A stretch of 38,421 bases of DNA from Terriglobia bacterium (GCA_020073005.1 JAIQFX010000052.1:1-38421), one strand, 5' to 3'. Positions 1-9,646 are shown, counted from the stretch's first letter. A program made the numbers and translations. The notes: generated from the sequence alone by a model not told the origin.

Positions 1-1558
1 CGCCCGGCGCGCGACGACGCCCGAGAAGCTGCGGCGCCGCCTGCAGGGCGACCTCGACACGATCGTGGCGAAGGCGCTGAAGAAAGATCCCGCCGAGCGC
101 TACGCGTCCGTCGCCGAGTTCGCCGACGACCTGCGCCACACGCTGAATCATCAGCCCATCAACGCGCGGCCCGATACGATGGCGTATCGCGCCGTCAAGT
201 TCGCGCGGCGGCATCCCCGCAGCCTGACGATCGCGGCCACGGCCGTCGTGCTTCTCGCGAGCACGATTGCGTTCTACACGGCGAGGCTGGCGCACGAGCG
301 CGACCACGCGGCGCTCGAAGCGGCCAAGGCGTCGAAGGTCAGCGAGCTGCTCCTGGGGCTGCTGACCCTCGCCGATCCCTACCGGACGCCCGACGGGAAG
401 GAGCCGACGGTGCGCAGCCTGCTCGACATCGGCGCCGAACGTATCACGCGGGATCCCAAGGTCCAGCCGGAGGTGAAGGCGGCGGTCTTCACGGTGATCG
501 GCCGCGTCTACCAGCGTCTCGGTTTGTTCGAGAAAGCGCTTCCGCTGCTCCACGAGTCGCTGGGGCCTGAACACGTCAGCATCGCGCAGAGCCTCAACGA
601 GCTGGGCGTGTTCCACCGGGAGCACGGCGACCTTGCGGCGGCGCAGCCGCTGCTCGAAGAGAGCCTCGCGATGCGGCGCCGCCTGCTCGGGAACGAAGAC
701 AAGGATGTCGCGGTGACGCTCGTCGAACTCGCCCGCGTCCTGCGCGATCGTGGGCTCGACGCGCAGGCGGAGCCGCTGATTCGCGAGTCGCTCGCCATTC
801 GCCGCAAGGTGTTCGGCGAGGAGCATCGCGAGGTCGCGACGAGCATGAACGACCTGGCGCTCCTGCTCTTCGGACGCGGCGATCTCGACGGCGCCGAACC
901 GCTGTTCCGGCGAAACGTCGAGATCAACATGAAGGTGCTCGGCCCCGACCACCCCAGCGTCGGCGTGTCCATGGGCAACCTGGCGCTGGTGCTCGCGGCC
1001 AGGGGCAAGCGCGCGGAGGCCGACAAGCTGCTTCGCGCGGACGTGGCGATTGTCAAGAAAGCGCTCGGAGAACGGCATCCGGCCTATGCGCAGGCCCTGA
1101 GCGGCCTGGCGACGGCGGCCTACGACGAAGGGCGGCTGGACGACGCGCGCACGCTGCTCGAACAGGCGATCACGATCGTGCAGACGCTCCTGCGCGACGA
1201 TCATCCCCGCCTCGTGACCTATCGCGTGAACATGGCCCGCGTGCAGATTGCGCAGCAGGAGGCCGACACGGCCGAGCCCGCGCTCCGGCACGCGCTCGTC
1301 GTGCGCCAGCATCTCTATCCACCGGGAGACTGGCGCATCGCGCAGGTGCAGAGCCTGCTCGGCGCGTCGCTCGCGGCGCAGCATCGCTACGACGAAGCGG
1401 AGCCGCTGATGATAACGGCGTCGGCCGTGCTGCGACCTATTCCGGGACCGGAGGGGCTGGAAGCCGCCGCCAACCGCAGGCGCCTCGCGTCGCTCTACGC
1501 CCCCCGCGATCGCGCGCGTCAGCCCGCCGCGCAACACACCTCGACGCTCCCGCACTGA
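1..1558 (+). CDS. Ser/Thr protein kinase with TPR repeats (5' truncated)
   Basis: The reading frame is open from base 2 to the TGA at 1556-1558, so the gene begins before the window. The first residues (GDLDTIVAKALKKDPAERY) are the end of the C-lobe of a PknB-type kinase of the kind fused to TPRs in Acidobacteriota and Planctomycetota. A single transmembrane segment follows (SLTIAATAVVLLASTIAFY, about bases 220-285). About 350 residues of TPR units of roughly 42 residues come next, of the TPR_12 type (DVAVTLVELARVLRDRG, EVATSMNDLALLLFGRG, SVGVSMGNLALVLAARG). Expected topology is a cytoplasmic kinase and an exported TPR sensor or scaffold domain. The catalytic loop lies outside the window, so activity cannot be judged. 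Confidence 0.93.
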   Translation, partial: ARRATTPEKLRRRLQGDLDTIVAKALKKDPAERYASVAEFADDLRHTLNHQPINARPDTMAYRAVKFARRHPRSLTIAATAVVLLASTIAFYTARLAHERDHAALEAAKASKVSELLLGLLTLADPYRTPDGKEPTVRSLLDIGAERITRDPKVQPEVKAAVFTVIGRVYQRLGLFEKALPLLHESLGPEHVSIAQSLNELGVFHREHGDLAAAQPLLEESLAMRRRLLGNEDKDVAVTLVELARVLRDRGLDAQAEPLIRESLAIRRKVFGEEHREVATSMNDLALLLFGRGDLDGAEPLFRRNVEINMKVLGPDHPSVGVSMGNLALVLAARGKRAEADKLLRADVAIVKKALGERHPAYAQALSGLATAAYDEGRLDDARTLLEQAITIVQTLLRDDHPRLVTYRVNMARVQIAQQEADTAEPALRHALVVRQHLYPPGDWRIAQVQSLLGASLAAQHRYDEAEPLMITASAVLRPIPGPEGLEAAANRRRLASLYAPRDRARQPAAQHTSTLPH

Positions 1559-1599
1559 CGCGTGTCGCCTTTGGGCGGCCGTTCTCGATCTCTCTAACA

Positions 1600-1617
1600 G
1601 GGGGCAGACAGGCCCCC
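1600..1617. other. Perfect 6-bp inverted repeat in the intergenic region
   Basis: GGGGGC, a 6-base spacer, then GCCCCC. It lies 41 bases after the kinase stop and 15 bases before the next start, ending just before the GGAGGG ribosome-binding site (1624-1629). There is no T-run, so a Rho-independent terminator is not supported. A 5'-UTR hairpin or transcription-pausing structure is equally possible. Confidence 0.4.
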
Positions 1618-1632
1618 GTCGTTGGAGGGTCC

Positions 1633-4600
1633 ATGCGCGGTCAGAGTCTGGTACGTCGAGTGCGGCAATGGGTGTGGCTGGCACTAGCGGTGGTGGGAAT
1701 CTCGGTGATCGCGGTCTCGTCCGACACGACCAGTGCCCAGTCCGGCGGCGCGCCTCCGGATCCGGCGAACTTGGTGCAGGACCCGCAGTTCGATCTGGGC
1801 GCGTCGGGATTCGCCGGCCAGGACCAGAGCAGCCTCGTCGTCCAGACGAGCGACGCGCCGCTCGAAGGCGCGCACAGCCTTCACGTGGGCATCGACGGCT
1901 ACGGCAACAACGTGTGGTGGGGCTACGGCTTCGCCGGCGGGCGCGCGAGCGGCTTCCGCGTCAGCGCGCACCTGCGATCGGACGTGGAGAGCTCGTCGAC
2001 GCTGCAGGTCTGCGCGATGGTCTACTACGCCGACGGCTCGGATCTGAACTGCACGGACGTCGACGGCGCCATCGGTGACAAGGGTACGGTGAGCGCCGCG
2101 CTGGTCCTCGATTCGACGCGGCTGATGCAGTCAGCCAACATCCGCCTGATTCAGCAGGGCAGCGATCCGCTGACGTTCACGCTCGACAACGCCGCGGCGT
2201 TCCTCGACGTCGTCGCGCCGCCGCCGACGGGCAGCGGCGACAGCGGCGGAGGATCCGGCGGCGGTGATACGGGCGGCAGCGGCGACACGGGCGGTACGGG
2301 TGGCAGCGGCGGCACGGGCGGCAGTGGCGGCACGGGCAGCAGCGGCGACGCGTGCGCGCCCACCAGCAGCACCAGCGTCTATCACGGCTTCACGTACCAG
2401 CTGCCCACGGTCCGGCCGTTCATCTCGCTGAACGACTACACGCAGGGCGGCGCCAACACCACGGCGGCCACGCGCCTGATCGGCGGCGCGGACGCGCTTC
2501 TCGCGGGCGACCCGCCGTACCTCTTCGGGGCCGTGCAGATGGTGCTCGCGTACCGGACGACCGGACAGCTCCAGTACCTCACCAGCGCCATCTCGCAGGT
2601 CGACCAGTTCGTCACCGAAGCCGAGGCGGCCATCGCCGCGGGCGACGCGCCCGAGATTGCCGGAGATTCCTATCTCGACGTCGGCGCGTTCCTCGAGGAG
2701 CTCTCGCTCACCTACGACACCGGCTTCGACCAGTTGACGCCCGACCAGCGTCAGCGCTGGGCCGCGTTCGCGGAGCAGTCGCTCTTCAACCTGTGGCATC
2801 CGAACGACGCGACATGGGGCGGCGTCTCGCATCCATGGACCGGATGGGCGATCTGCGATCCGGGCGACAACTACCACTACAGCTTCATGCGCGCCACGAT
2901 GCTGTGGGCATTGGCCTCGCAGAACACGGCCTGGTTCGATTTCCTGCAGACGCAGAAGTTCGGGCCGCTGCTGGACTACTTCGCGGCGCTTCCGGGAGGC
3001 GGGACGCGAGAGGGCACCGGCTACGGCACCGCGCTGAACAACCTCTTCGGCGACTACCTGTATTGGAAGGCGTCGACCGGTGAAGACCTGTCGAGCATCA
3101 CGCCGCACACGCGCGAGACCATCGACTACTGGGTCCACGCCACCGTGCCGACGCTCGATCGGTTCGCGCCGATCGCCGATCTGTCGCGGGAATCGATTCC
3201 GAACATCTTCGACTACCAGGAGAACCTGGTGCACCAGGCCGTGGTGCTGAGCGCCGGCACTCCGCAGGCGCGGCGCGGGACGTGGTGGCTGCAGAACAAC
3301 TCGGTCAACGGCGTCGCGTACCTCTTCAACATCCAGGGCGATCTGCTGCCGTATCCGGACGCGCCGGAGGCGCCGACGGACCTCATGTATCACTCCGCGG
3401 GCGCGGGCGCGCTGTTCGCGCGGACGAGCTGGGACACTGACGCCGCGTGGATCGCGTTCGTCGCCGGCAAGTACGACCAGTCGCACGCCCACCAGGAGCA
3501 GGGCAACTTCACGTTCTTCAAGAACGACTGGTTGTCCGTGACGAGCAACATCTGGTCGCACAGCGGCATCCACCAGGAAGTGGACGTGAACAACCTCATC
3601 CGCTTCGAGCGGCCCGACGGCTCGATCATTCCGCAGAACTTCGGCGAGTCGACGATGACGCCGTCGAACGCGAACGGGGTGACGACGGTCACCGCGGACC
3701 TCGCGGGCGCGTACTCGGATAACAACACCGAGGTTCTCGGCTGGACGCGCGCGCTCGCGTTGAACGGCGACACGCTCCGCGTGACCGACATGTGCAGCGT
3801 GGCTCCGGGCGTGCGTCCGATCTTCCAACTGCAGGTTCCCGCGCAGCCCGTAGTGCAGGCCGACGGCTCCATCCAGGCCGGCAACCTGCGCATCGTCCTC
3901 ATGCAGCCCGCGACGTTCGACGTCGTGGCGATGGACCCGACCGAGTTCGATCGCGGCTACCGCCTCGACTTCACGTCGGCGGCCGGATGCGGATTCGACA
4001 TGGAGCTGCAGGCCACGGCGACTTCGGGCTCGGGCTCCGGCTCGGGCACCGGTTCGGATCCGGGGACCGGTTCGGGCTCAGGCAGCGGTTCCGGCTCGGG
4101 AACGGGCTCGGGATCGGGCTCCGGTTCGGGATCGGGTTCCGGCGGTCAGACGACGACGCCGACGCCGGCCGACGGTTCGGCCGATCCGGTCGAGGCGGTG
4201 TGGAGCGAGGTCAGCACGGCGACGCGAATCAAGAGCCCTGGCCCGCACATGCACTTCACCGCGGGCGCGCCGTTCCGCATTCTGGCCGACGCGGTCGACC
4301 TCGAGGCGTGGCGATGCCCGCCCGGACATCCGCCGTACGTCTGCCCGGGCACCGAAGAGCGGTTCTACGTCGACGGCCAGTTGATCGGCGTGGTGCCGCC
4401 GAATCCTGACGACTTCAATCTGTGGGAAGTGCGCCTGCCGAACGGCCTGCCCGCGGGCGATCACGTGCTGACCGTGACCTACGTGCCGTACGACCCGTCA
4501 ACTGGTGGCGGTGGCACGCCCATCAACGGCCTGGTGCCGATCACGATTCATGTCGATCCGGCGCCGGCGCACGGCACCACCGTTTCGCTCGCGCAGGATC

Positions 4601-7600
4601 TCGTCCTGAGCGGCTCCGCCGATCTCGACTGGAACGACACGACCGTCATCGGCAACGGGTTCACGGTGACGGCGGCGCCGGGCTACTCCGGCAGCGTCAC
4701 GATTCAGAACTCGTTCGTCACGGGCCTCGGCAGCTTCGATGCGCCGGGCATCGACATCACGACGTCCGGTGCGGTCTCAATCCAGGGCTCCGTGTTCGAA
4801 GCGACGGGCGCGATGCGGTTCGGCGCGCAGGGAAGCGTGCCCGTCACGGTGACGAACAACGAGCTCCGCGCGAACAACCTCGTGACCTACGTCGCGGACA
4901 ACCCGGCGGTCCCCGTGATGCTCGAGCTGGATGGAAATACGTCCGGCGCGAAAATCGTGCAGGGCAACCGTCTCGCCGCGGGGATCCTCCGCATCAGCGG
5001 CGACAACTGGCAGATCGGCGGCCTCGCCGCTGGTGAAGGCAACATCCTGATCGGCCCGCGCGTCGTCCTCGACCTGAGCAACTCGTCGAACGACCGGATC
5101 CAGGGCAATTACCTGCACCACGACTACCACGGCGGGTTCAGTCAGGGGTACAACCTGCAGCTCGAGGGCAGCTCCGGCAACGAGCTGGCCGAGCACAACG
5201 TGATTCGCGGCGGATCGTGGCCGGTCCAGACCTTCGGCGGCGAGTTCCGCTACAACCTTCTCATCGACAGCGGCCACAACTTCTGGCGCAGCGCGCTCGA
5301 CAACACGGTGATCCATCACAACGTGTTCGCGAACGCGAGCGGCACCAACACCGGCTACGAAGGCGTGTTCAAGTTCTATGGCGGCGAGAGCGGCCTGAAC
5401 ATCTACAACAACACGTTCGACGTCGGTGGATCGATCGGTGACTTCAACTCCCCGGCGTTCAACATCGGGGCGGACTCGCTCTTCCAGTCCATCCGGAACA
5501 ACCTGTTCACGTCGTTCCTCGACGTGACGTCGAACTGGGGCAGCGCGTTCGTCGCGGCGCCCGAGGGCGCGGTGTCGAGTCCGCGCGTCGTGAGCGCCGA
5601 CTACAACGGCTTCTTCAATCCGCTGGCGCCGGACTCGGTGCGCTACCTGCCGGGGATCGTCACGAACACGCCGGGCCTCCACGACGTCCAGGCGAACCCG
5701 CAGCTGTCCGGACAGTCCGAGATTCCCTATCGGGTGTCGGAGGGCTGCATCTGGACGCTGAACTGCACGACGGGTCAGGTGCTCGCGCACTACCGCGAGG
5801 TCTACCGGCCGGCCGCCGGCAGCCCGCTGATTGACGCGGGTGATCCTGCCGACGGCGCCGGCACGGCGGTCGGCGCGATCGGTCCCGACGACACCAACGC
5901 CACGGATCTGTTCGGCCGTCTCGTGGAATCGCCGGCGGGCGGCGGCGGCACGGGCTCCGGCGGTGATACCGGTACCGGCGGTGATACCGGTTCCGGCGGC
6001 GGTACCGGTTCTGGCGGCGACACCGGCTCGGGCGGCGACACCGGCTCGGGCGGAAACACGGGCGGCGGGATCGGATCGGGCGGAGGCACGGGAACCACGC
6101 CGCCGCCGGCGAATGCGCTGGTCGCGGCGTACGGTTTCGAGGAGGGCTCCGGCACGATCGCGTCGGACGCGTCGGGCAACGGCCTGGCGGGCACGGTGTC
6201 GGACGCGACCTGGGTCGAAGGGAAGTTCGGCAAAGCGCTCGACTTCGCGGGCACGTTCGGAAGCTGGGTCACGATTCCGGACGCGGACGCGCTCGACCTG
6301 ACGACGGGCATGACCGTCGAAGCGTGGATCAAGCCGACGTCGCCGCTGCCGCAGTGGCCGTCGGTGATCAACAAGGAACGCTCCGGCGAGCTGACCTACG
6401 CGCTCTACGCCAACTCGGCGGACGGTCATCCGAACGTGGACTACACGTCGGACGGCGCGGAGGTGAATCTCGAAGGCGTGAGCGGCGTCCCGCTGAACCA
6501 GTGGACGCATCTCGCCGGCACGTTCGACGGCTCGGCGCTCAAGCTGTTCGTCAACGGGCAGTTCGTCGGAAGCGTGGCCACGACGGCGCCGATCGACGTC
6601 ACCGACGGCGTGCTGCGCATCGGCGGCGACAGCGTCTGGGACGGCGAGTTCTTCACCGGGCTCATCGATGAGGTCCGGGTCTACAACCGCGCGCTCTCGC
6701 AGTCCGAGATCGAGATCGACATGACTACGCCGGTCGTCGCAGGGACGCCGGCGCCGGATCTGGCGCCGCCGGCGGTGGCGATCGACTCGCCGGCCGACGG
6801 CAGCACGGTCTCGGGCACGGTCACGATCGCCGCAACGGCTTCGGATGACGTGGGCGTCGCCGGCACGCGCATCTTCGTCGACGACGTCCAGATCGGCGGC
6901 GAGCGGACGGCCCCGCCGTACTCGGTCGCGTGGGACACGATCGCGGCGGGCGACGGCAGCCACGTGATCACGGCGATCGCGCGTGACGCGGCGGGCCACA
7001 CCACGACCAGCGCGGCGGTCACGGTGACGGTCTCCAACACCGTCCCGCCGCCGGCCGGTCTGGTCGCGGCCTACGGCTTCGAGGAAGGCGCCGGCGCGGA
7101 GACGGCGGATGCGTCGGGCCACGGTCTGGCCGGGACGTTGTCGAACGCGACGTGGACGACAGGCCAGTTCGGCGGCGCGCTGCAGTTCACCGGCGCATCG
7201 AACAGCCTCGTCAGCGTGGCGAGCACGCCGCTGCTGCAACTCTCGACGGCGTACACGCTCTCAGCCTGGGTGAATCCTCAAGGCGCGCAGTCACTGGAGC
7301 CGGCGATCATCGCCAAGGAAATCTCGGGTGATCTGCCGTACGTGCTCTACGCCCAGGGCGATGGTGTTGGACCCAATGCGTTCACGTTCATCAACGGCGC
7401 CTACACACAGTCCGCGGCGCCGAGCCAGATCCCGGCCGGCACGTGGACGCACGTGGCCGCCACGTATGACGGCGCGTCCCTGTCGGTCTATGTGAACGGC
7501 GTGCTGGCGAGCACGACGGCGGTGAGCGGCACCTTGTCGCCCGGCGCCGGCGCGCTGCGGATCGGCAACGACACCGTCTTCTCCAATGAAGGCTTCGTCG

Positions 7601-8358
7601 GACGCATCGACGAGGTGCGCGTCTACAATCGCGCGCTCTTGGCGGCGGAAATCCAGACGGACATGGTGACGCCGATCAGCACGATTGGCGTGCCGCCGGC
7701 GCCGTCGGCGATTCCACACCTGGGCGCGCACGCGCTCTTCGCGCAGAACGATACGTTCGGGACGACGCCCACCCTCACGGCGCCGGTCACGACTCAGCCG
7801 CAGGGGAGCACGCTGCTGGCGCTCGGCATGGGCTGGCTGCGCAATCTCTCCGCGCCCGTGGACAGCTTCGGGAATTCATGGACGCCGATCAGCGGCCCGA
7901 ACATCTACTTCAGCCCCGACTTCTACACGGCGCTCTGGGCGGCGCCGTCGGCGACTGGGGGAAGCGGTCACACGCTGAGATTCGACAAGAACGAGTACCC
8001 CCAGGGCGAGATCACGCAGGCGTTGATCGAGGTGACCAATGGCGGTGTCGTCGACATGGTCTACAACCTGGCGCCGTCATCGAACCAGACGCCGGGGAGC
8101 ATCACCGTCGACGGCCCGGCGACGTTGATCGCGATCTGGGGCGGTGATTCCGCCGCGCTGGATCACACCGCGGTGCCCGACAACGGCTTCGCGGTGATCG
8201 ACTCCTACCTGGACTTCGGCAACAACTTCGAGACCGGGGTCCAGGTCGCGATCGCCGCGAAAGAAGTCACGACGCCGGGCACTTACACGGTGAGGTGGAC
8301 CTCGACGCCGGTGCAGAACGCCGCGTGCTACCTGATCGCGGTGCGGCACCAGCAGTAG
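1633..8358 (+). CDS. Giant exported modular protein: heparinase II/III-like lyase, beta-helix and two LamG-like domains
   Basis: A protein of 2241 residues; the start has GGAGGG 3 bases upstream. Visible parts in order: signal peptide about 1-36; CBM-like beta-sandwich about 45-195; Gly/Ser linker about 197-238; alpha/alpha-toroid plus sheet region about 240-795 resembling heparinase II/III or alginate lyases, with NYHY (413-416) and an HxH motif (H618, H620) as in those lyases; second Gly/Ser linker about 797-838; Ig-like segment about 845-975; right-handed parallel beta-helix about 979-1433 with repeated N-x-F/I and GN turns; third linker about 1436-1490; LamG-like jellyroll about 1495-1700; Ig-like domain about 1712-1801; second LamG-like domain about 1810-2013; C-terminal beta domain about 2030-2241. 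Probably secreted and acting on an acidic polysaccharide. Lyase activity is inferred from fold-level motifs only, and the substrate is unknown. No sorting tag (PEP-CTERM or T9SS type) is evident. Confidence 0.85.
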   Translation: MRGQSLVRRVRQWVWLALAVVGISVIAVSSDTTSAQSGGAPPDPANLVQDPQFDLGASGFAGQDQSSLVVQTSDAPLEGAHSLHVGIDGYGNNVWWGYGFAGGRASGFRVSAHLRSDVESSSTLQVCAMVYYADGSDLNCTDVDGAIGDKGTVSAALVLDSTRLMQSANIRLIQQGSDPLTFTLDNAAAFLDVVAPPPTGSGDSGGGSGGGDTGGSGDTGGTGGSGGTGGSGGTGSSGDACAPTSSTSVYHGFTYQLPTVRPFISLNDYTQGGANTTAATRLIGGADALLAGDPPYLFGAVQMVLAYRTTGQLQYLTSAISQVDQFVTEAEAAIAAGDAPEIAGDSYLDVGAFLEELSLTYDTGFDQLTPDQRQRWAAFAEQSLFNLWHPNDATWGGVSHPWTGWAICDPGDNYHYSFMRATMLWALASQNTAWFDFLQTQKFGPLLDYFAALPGGGTREGTGYGTALNNLFGDYLYWKASTGEDLSSITPHTRETIDYWVHATVPTLDRFAPIADLSRESIPNIFDYQENLVHQAVVLSAGTPQARRGTWWLQNNSVNGVAYLFNIQGDLLPYPDAPEAPTDLMYHSAGAGALFARTSWDTDAAWIAFVAGKYDQSHAHQEQGNFTFFKNDWLSVTSNIWSHSGIHQEVDVNNLIRFERPDGSIIPQNFGESTMTPSNANGVTTVTADLAGAYSDNNTEVLGWTRALALNGDTLRVTDMCSVAPGVRPIFQLQVPAQPVVQADGSIQAGNLRIVLMQPATFDVVAMDPTEFDRGYRLDFTSAAGCGFDMELQATATSGSGSGSGTGSDPGTGSGSGSGSGSGTGSGSGSGSGSGSGGQTTTPTPADGSADPVEAVWSEVSTATRIKSPGPHMHFTAGAPFRILADAVDLEAWRCPPGHPPYVCPGTEERFYVDGQLIGVVPPNPDDFNLWEVRLPNGLPAGDHVLTVTYVPYDPSTGGGGTPINGLVPITIHVDPAPAHGTTVSLAQDLVLSGSADLDWNDTTVIGNGFTVTAAPGYSGSVTIQNSFVTGLGSFDAPGIDITTSGAVSIQGSVFEATGAMRFGAQGSVPVTVTNNELRANNLVTYVADNPAVPVMLELDGNTSGAKIVQGNRLAAGILRISGDNWQIGGLAAGEGNILIGPRVVLDLSNSSNDRIQGNYLHHDYHGGFSQGYNLQLEGSSGNELAEHNVIRGGSWPVQTFGGEFRYNLLIDSGHNFWRSALDNTVIHHNVFANASGTNTGYEGVFKFYGGESGLNIYNNTFDVGGSIGDFNSPAFNIGADSLFQSIRNNLFTSFLDVTSNWGSAFVAAPEGAVSSPRVVSADYNGFFNPLAPDSVRYLPGIVTNTPGLHDVQANPQLSGQSEIPYRVSEGCIWTLNCTTGQVLAHYREVYRPAAGSPLIDAGDPADGAGTAVGAIGPDDTNATDLFGRLVESPAGGGGTGSGGDTGTGGDTGSGGGTGSGGDTGSGGDTGSGGNTGGGIGSGGGTGTTPPPANALVAAYGFEEGSGTIASDASGNGLAGTVSDATWVEGKFGKALDFAGTFGSWVTIPDADALDLTTGMTVEAWIKPTSPLPQWPSVINKERSGELTYALYANSADGHPNVDYTSDGAEVNLEGVSGVPLNQWTHLAGTFDGSALKLFVNGQFVGSVATTAPIDVTDGVLRIGGDSVWDGEFFTGLIDEVRVYNRALSQSEIEIDMTTPVVAGTPAPDLAPPAVAIDSPADGSTVSGTVTIAATASDDVGVAGTRIFVDDVQIGGERTAPPYSVAWDTIAAGDGSHVITAIARDAAGHTTTSAAVTVTVSNTVPPPAGLVAAYGFEEGAGAETADASGHGLAGTLSNATWTTGQFGGALQFTGASNSLVSVASTPLLQLSTAYTLSAWVNPQGAQSLEPAIIAKEISGDLPYVLYAQGDGVGPNAFTFINGAYTQSAAPSQIPAGTWTHVAATYDGASLSVYVNGVLASTTAVSGTLSPGAGALRIGNDTVFSNEGFVGRIDEVRVYNRALLAAEIQTDMVTPISTIGVPPAPSAIPHLGAHALFAQNDTFGTTPTLTAPVTTQPQGSTLLALGMGWLRNLSAPVDSFGNSWTPISGPNIYFSPDFYTALWAAPSATGGSGHTLRFDKNEYPQGEITQALIEVTNGGVVDMVYNLAPSSNQTPGSITVDGPATLIAIWGGDSAALDHTAVPDNGFAVIDSYLDFGNNFETGVQVAIAAKEVTTPGTYTVRWTSTPVQNAACYLIAVRHQQ
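2221..2345 (+). repeat. Gly/Ser/Thr-rich linker repeat 1
   Basis: Tandem degenerate GGCGGYWCSGGCRGC-type units encode GG(S/T)GG linkers between the CBM-like and lyase domains of the giant protein. It is low-complexity coding DNA and prone to slippage or assembly error. Confidence 0.8.
4021..4146 (+). repeat. (Gly-Ser)n linker repeat 2
   Basis: Near-pure alternation of Gly and Ser/Thr codons (GSGSGSGTGSGSGSG type) built from GGCTCGGG/TTCGGG hexamer variants. It separates the lyase module from the Ig-like and beta-helix modules. Confidence 0.8.
5938..6095 (+). repeat. Gly-rich linker repeat 3 with 15-18 base units
   Basis: Tandem units such as GGCGGTGATACCGGT and GGCGGCGACACCGGC encode (GGDTGS)n between the beta-helix and the first LamG-like domain. 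It differs from linker 2 by Asp-Thr insertions, which may bind calcium. Confidence 0.8.
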
Positions 8359-8397
8359 GGGCAGGAAGGGCGGGTAGGGCAGGTGGGGCGGGTAGGG
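8358..8397 (+). repeat. G-tract minisatellite / potential G-quadruplex
   Basis: Seven runs of three or more G lie in 40 bases on the + strand (8358-8361, 8368-8370, 8372-8374, 8377-8379, 8385-8388, 8390-8392, 8395-8397), with loops of 1-6 bases. They form a 9-base quasi-repeat (GGGCGGGTA, GGGCAGGTG). The tract begins at the last base of the giant gene's stop codon and runs up to the leader of the acyl-CoA dehydrogenase gene. It could fold as a G-quadruplex in mRNA or the non-template strand. Confidence 0.7.
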
Positions 8398-8414
8398 AGA
8401 AACGGAAAAAGCAA

Positions 8415-9596
8415 ATGACCACACTCACATCATCCGAATCAGTACTGACGCAGGCGCTGCTCGAGCGATGCCGCGAGCGGGCGCCGAAGTACGACCGCGA
8501 CAACACGTTCTGTCAGGAAGACTTCGACGAGCTGAAGGCCGCCGGCTATCTCAAGTTGGCGCTGCCGACGAAGTACGGCGGACAGGGGCTGACGCTCGCG
8601 GAGGTCGCGCGCGAAACGCGTCAGCTCGCGCTGTACGCGCCGGCCACGGCGCTGTGCATCAACATGCACAACTACTGGATCGGCACAGCTGCTGATCTGA
8701 TGCGCAACGGCGACGCCTCGCTCGACTGGTTGTTGCGTGAAGCCGCGGCCGGTGAAGTCTTCGCCGCCGGCCACGCGGAGCAGGGCAACGACATCCCCGG
8801 CCTGCTGTCCACGACGAAGGCGCAGCGCGTCGAAGGCGGCTACACGCTGACAGGCCGCAAATCGTTCGGCAGCCTCTCGCCCGTGTGGACGCGGATGGGC
8901 GTGCACGCGATGGACACCAGCGATCCGTCCGCGCCGAAGATCGTCCACGCGTTCCTGCCGCGCGACACGCCGGGCGTGTCGATCAAGAACACGTGGGACG
9001 TGCTCGGCATGCGCGCGACGCGCAGCGACGACACGGTGCTCGACGCGGCGTACGTGCCTCACAAGTACATCGTGCGCATCGTCCCCGCCGGCGCGGCGGG
9101 CGCCGACATGTTCGTCGTCGGCTTCCTCACGTGGGCGCTCGTCAACTTCGCGAACATCTACTACGCGATCGGACTGCGGACGCGCGAAGTGCTCGTCGAG
9201 CAGCTGAAGACGAAGACGTCCATCGCGATGTCGCGGCCGATGATCTACCACCCCGAAGTGCAGCACGGCATCGCCGAGATCACGATGGATCTCGAGACGA
9301 TGGGGCCGCACGTGGAAGGCGTGGCGAAGGACTGGTCGGAAGGCCGCATCGGTCCCGACTGGCTCGTGCGCCTGTTCGCGGTCAAGCACCGCACCGTGGA
9401 GGCGGCGTTCCGCATCGTCGATCGCGCGCTCGATCTCTCGGGCGGCTTCGGCATGTTCAAGAAGAGCGAGCTCGAACGGCTCTTCCGCGACTGCCGCGCC
9501 GGCCGCTTCCACCCGGCGAACCCGGCGCTGACGCACGAGGTCATCGGCAAGATCTCGCTCGGAATCAATCCCGACGAACAGCCGCGCTGGGGATAG
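8415..9596 (+). CDS. Acyl-CoA dehydrogenase family flavoprotein
   Basis: 393 residues, the usual size for the family. I chose ATG 8415 (MTTLTSSESVLTQ) because the frame upstream translates the G-tract and the end of the previous gene. The N-terminal helical domain (FDELKAAGYLKLALPTKYGG) and the middle beta-domain (GGYTLTGRKSFGSLSP, then the TWDVLGMRATRSDDTVLD region) fit FAD-dependent acyl-CoA or acyl-carrier oxidation. The C-terminal helical domain ends with RAGRFHPANPALTHEVIGK rather than the usual GTSEIQ-type segment, so the catalytic Glu cannot be placed and the substrate is open. A methyltransferase gene follows after 50 bases. Confidence 0.88.
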   Translation: MTTLTSSESVLTQALLERCRERAPKYDRDNTFCQEDFDELKAAGYLKLALPTKYGGQGLTLAEVARETRQLALYAPATALCINMHNYWIGTAADLMRNGDASLDWLLREAAAGEVFAAGHAEQGNDIPGLLSTTKAQRVEGGYTLTGRKSFGSLSPVWTRMGVHAMDTSDPSAPKIVHAFLPRDTPGVSIKNTWDVLGMRATRSDDTVLDAAYVPHKYIVRIVPAGAAGADMFVVGFLTWALVNFANIYYAIGLRTREVLVEQLKTKTSIAMSRPMIYHPEVQHGIAEITMDLETMGPHVEGVAKDWSEGRIGPDWLVRLFAVKHRTVEAAFRIVDRALDLSGGFGMFKKSELERLFRDCRAGRFHPANPALTHEVIGKISLGINPDEQPRWG

Positions 9597-9646
9597 CGAC
9601 GGCGTTCACGCAGTTTCACGACAACGACAGGAATCGAGGAGAAGTG

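Noticed and set aside
5938-6095. Regular repeats that could suggest a CRISPR array
   Set aside because: Units are in frame, variable and lack unique spacers; they encode a Gly-rich linker.
4777-7239. 820-residue open frame on the minus strand inside the giant gene
   Set aside because: Arg/Val/Ala/Asp-rich antisense shadow without domain-like sequence; the + frame shows recognisable domains throughout.
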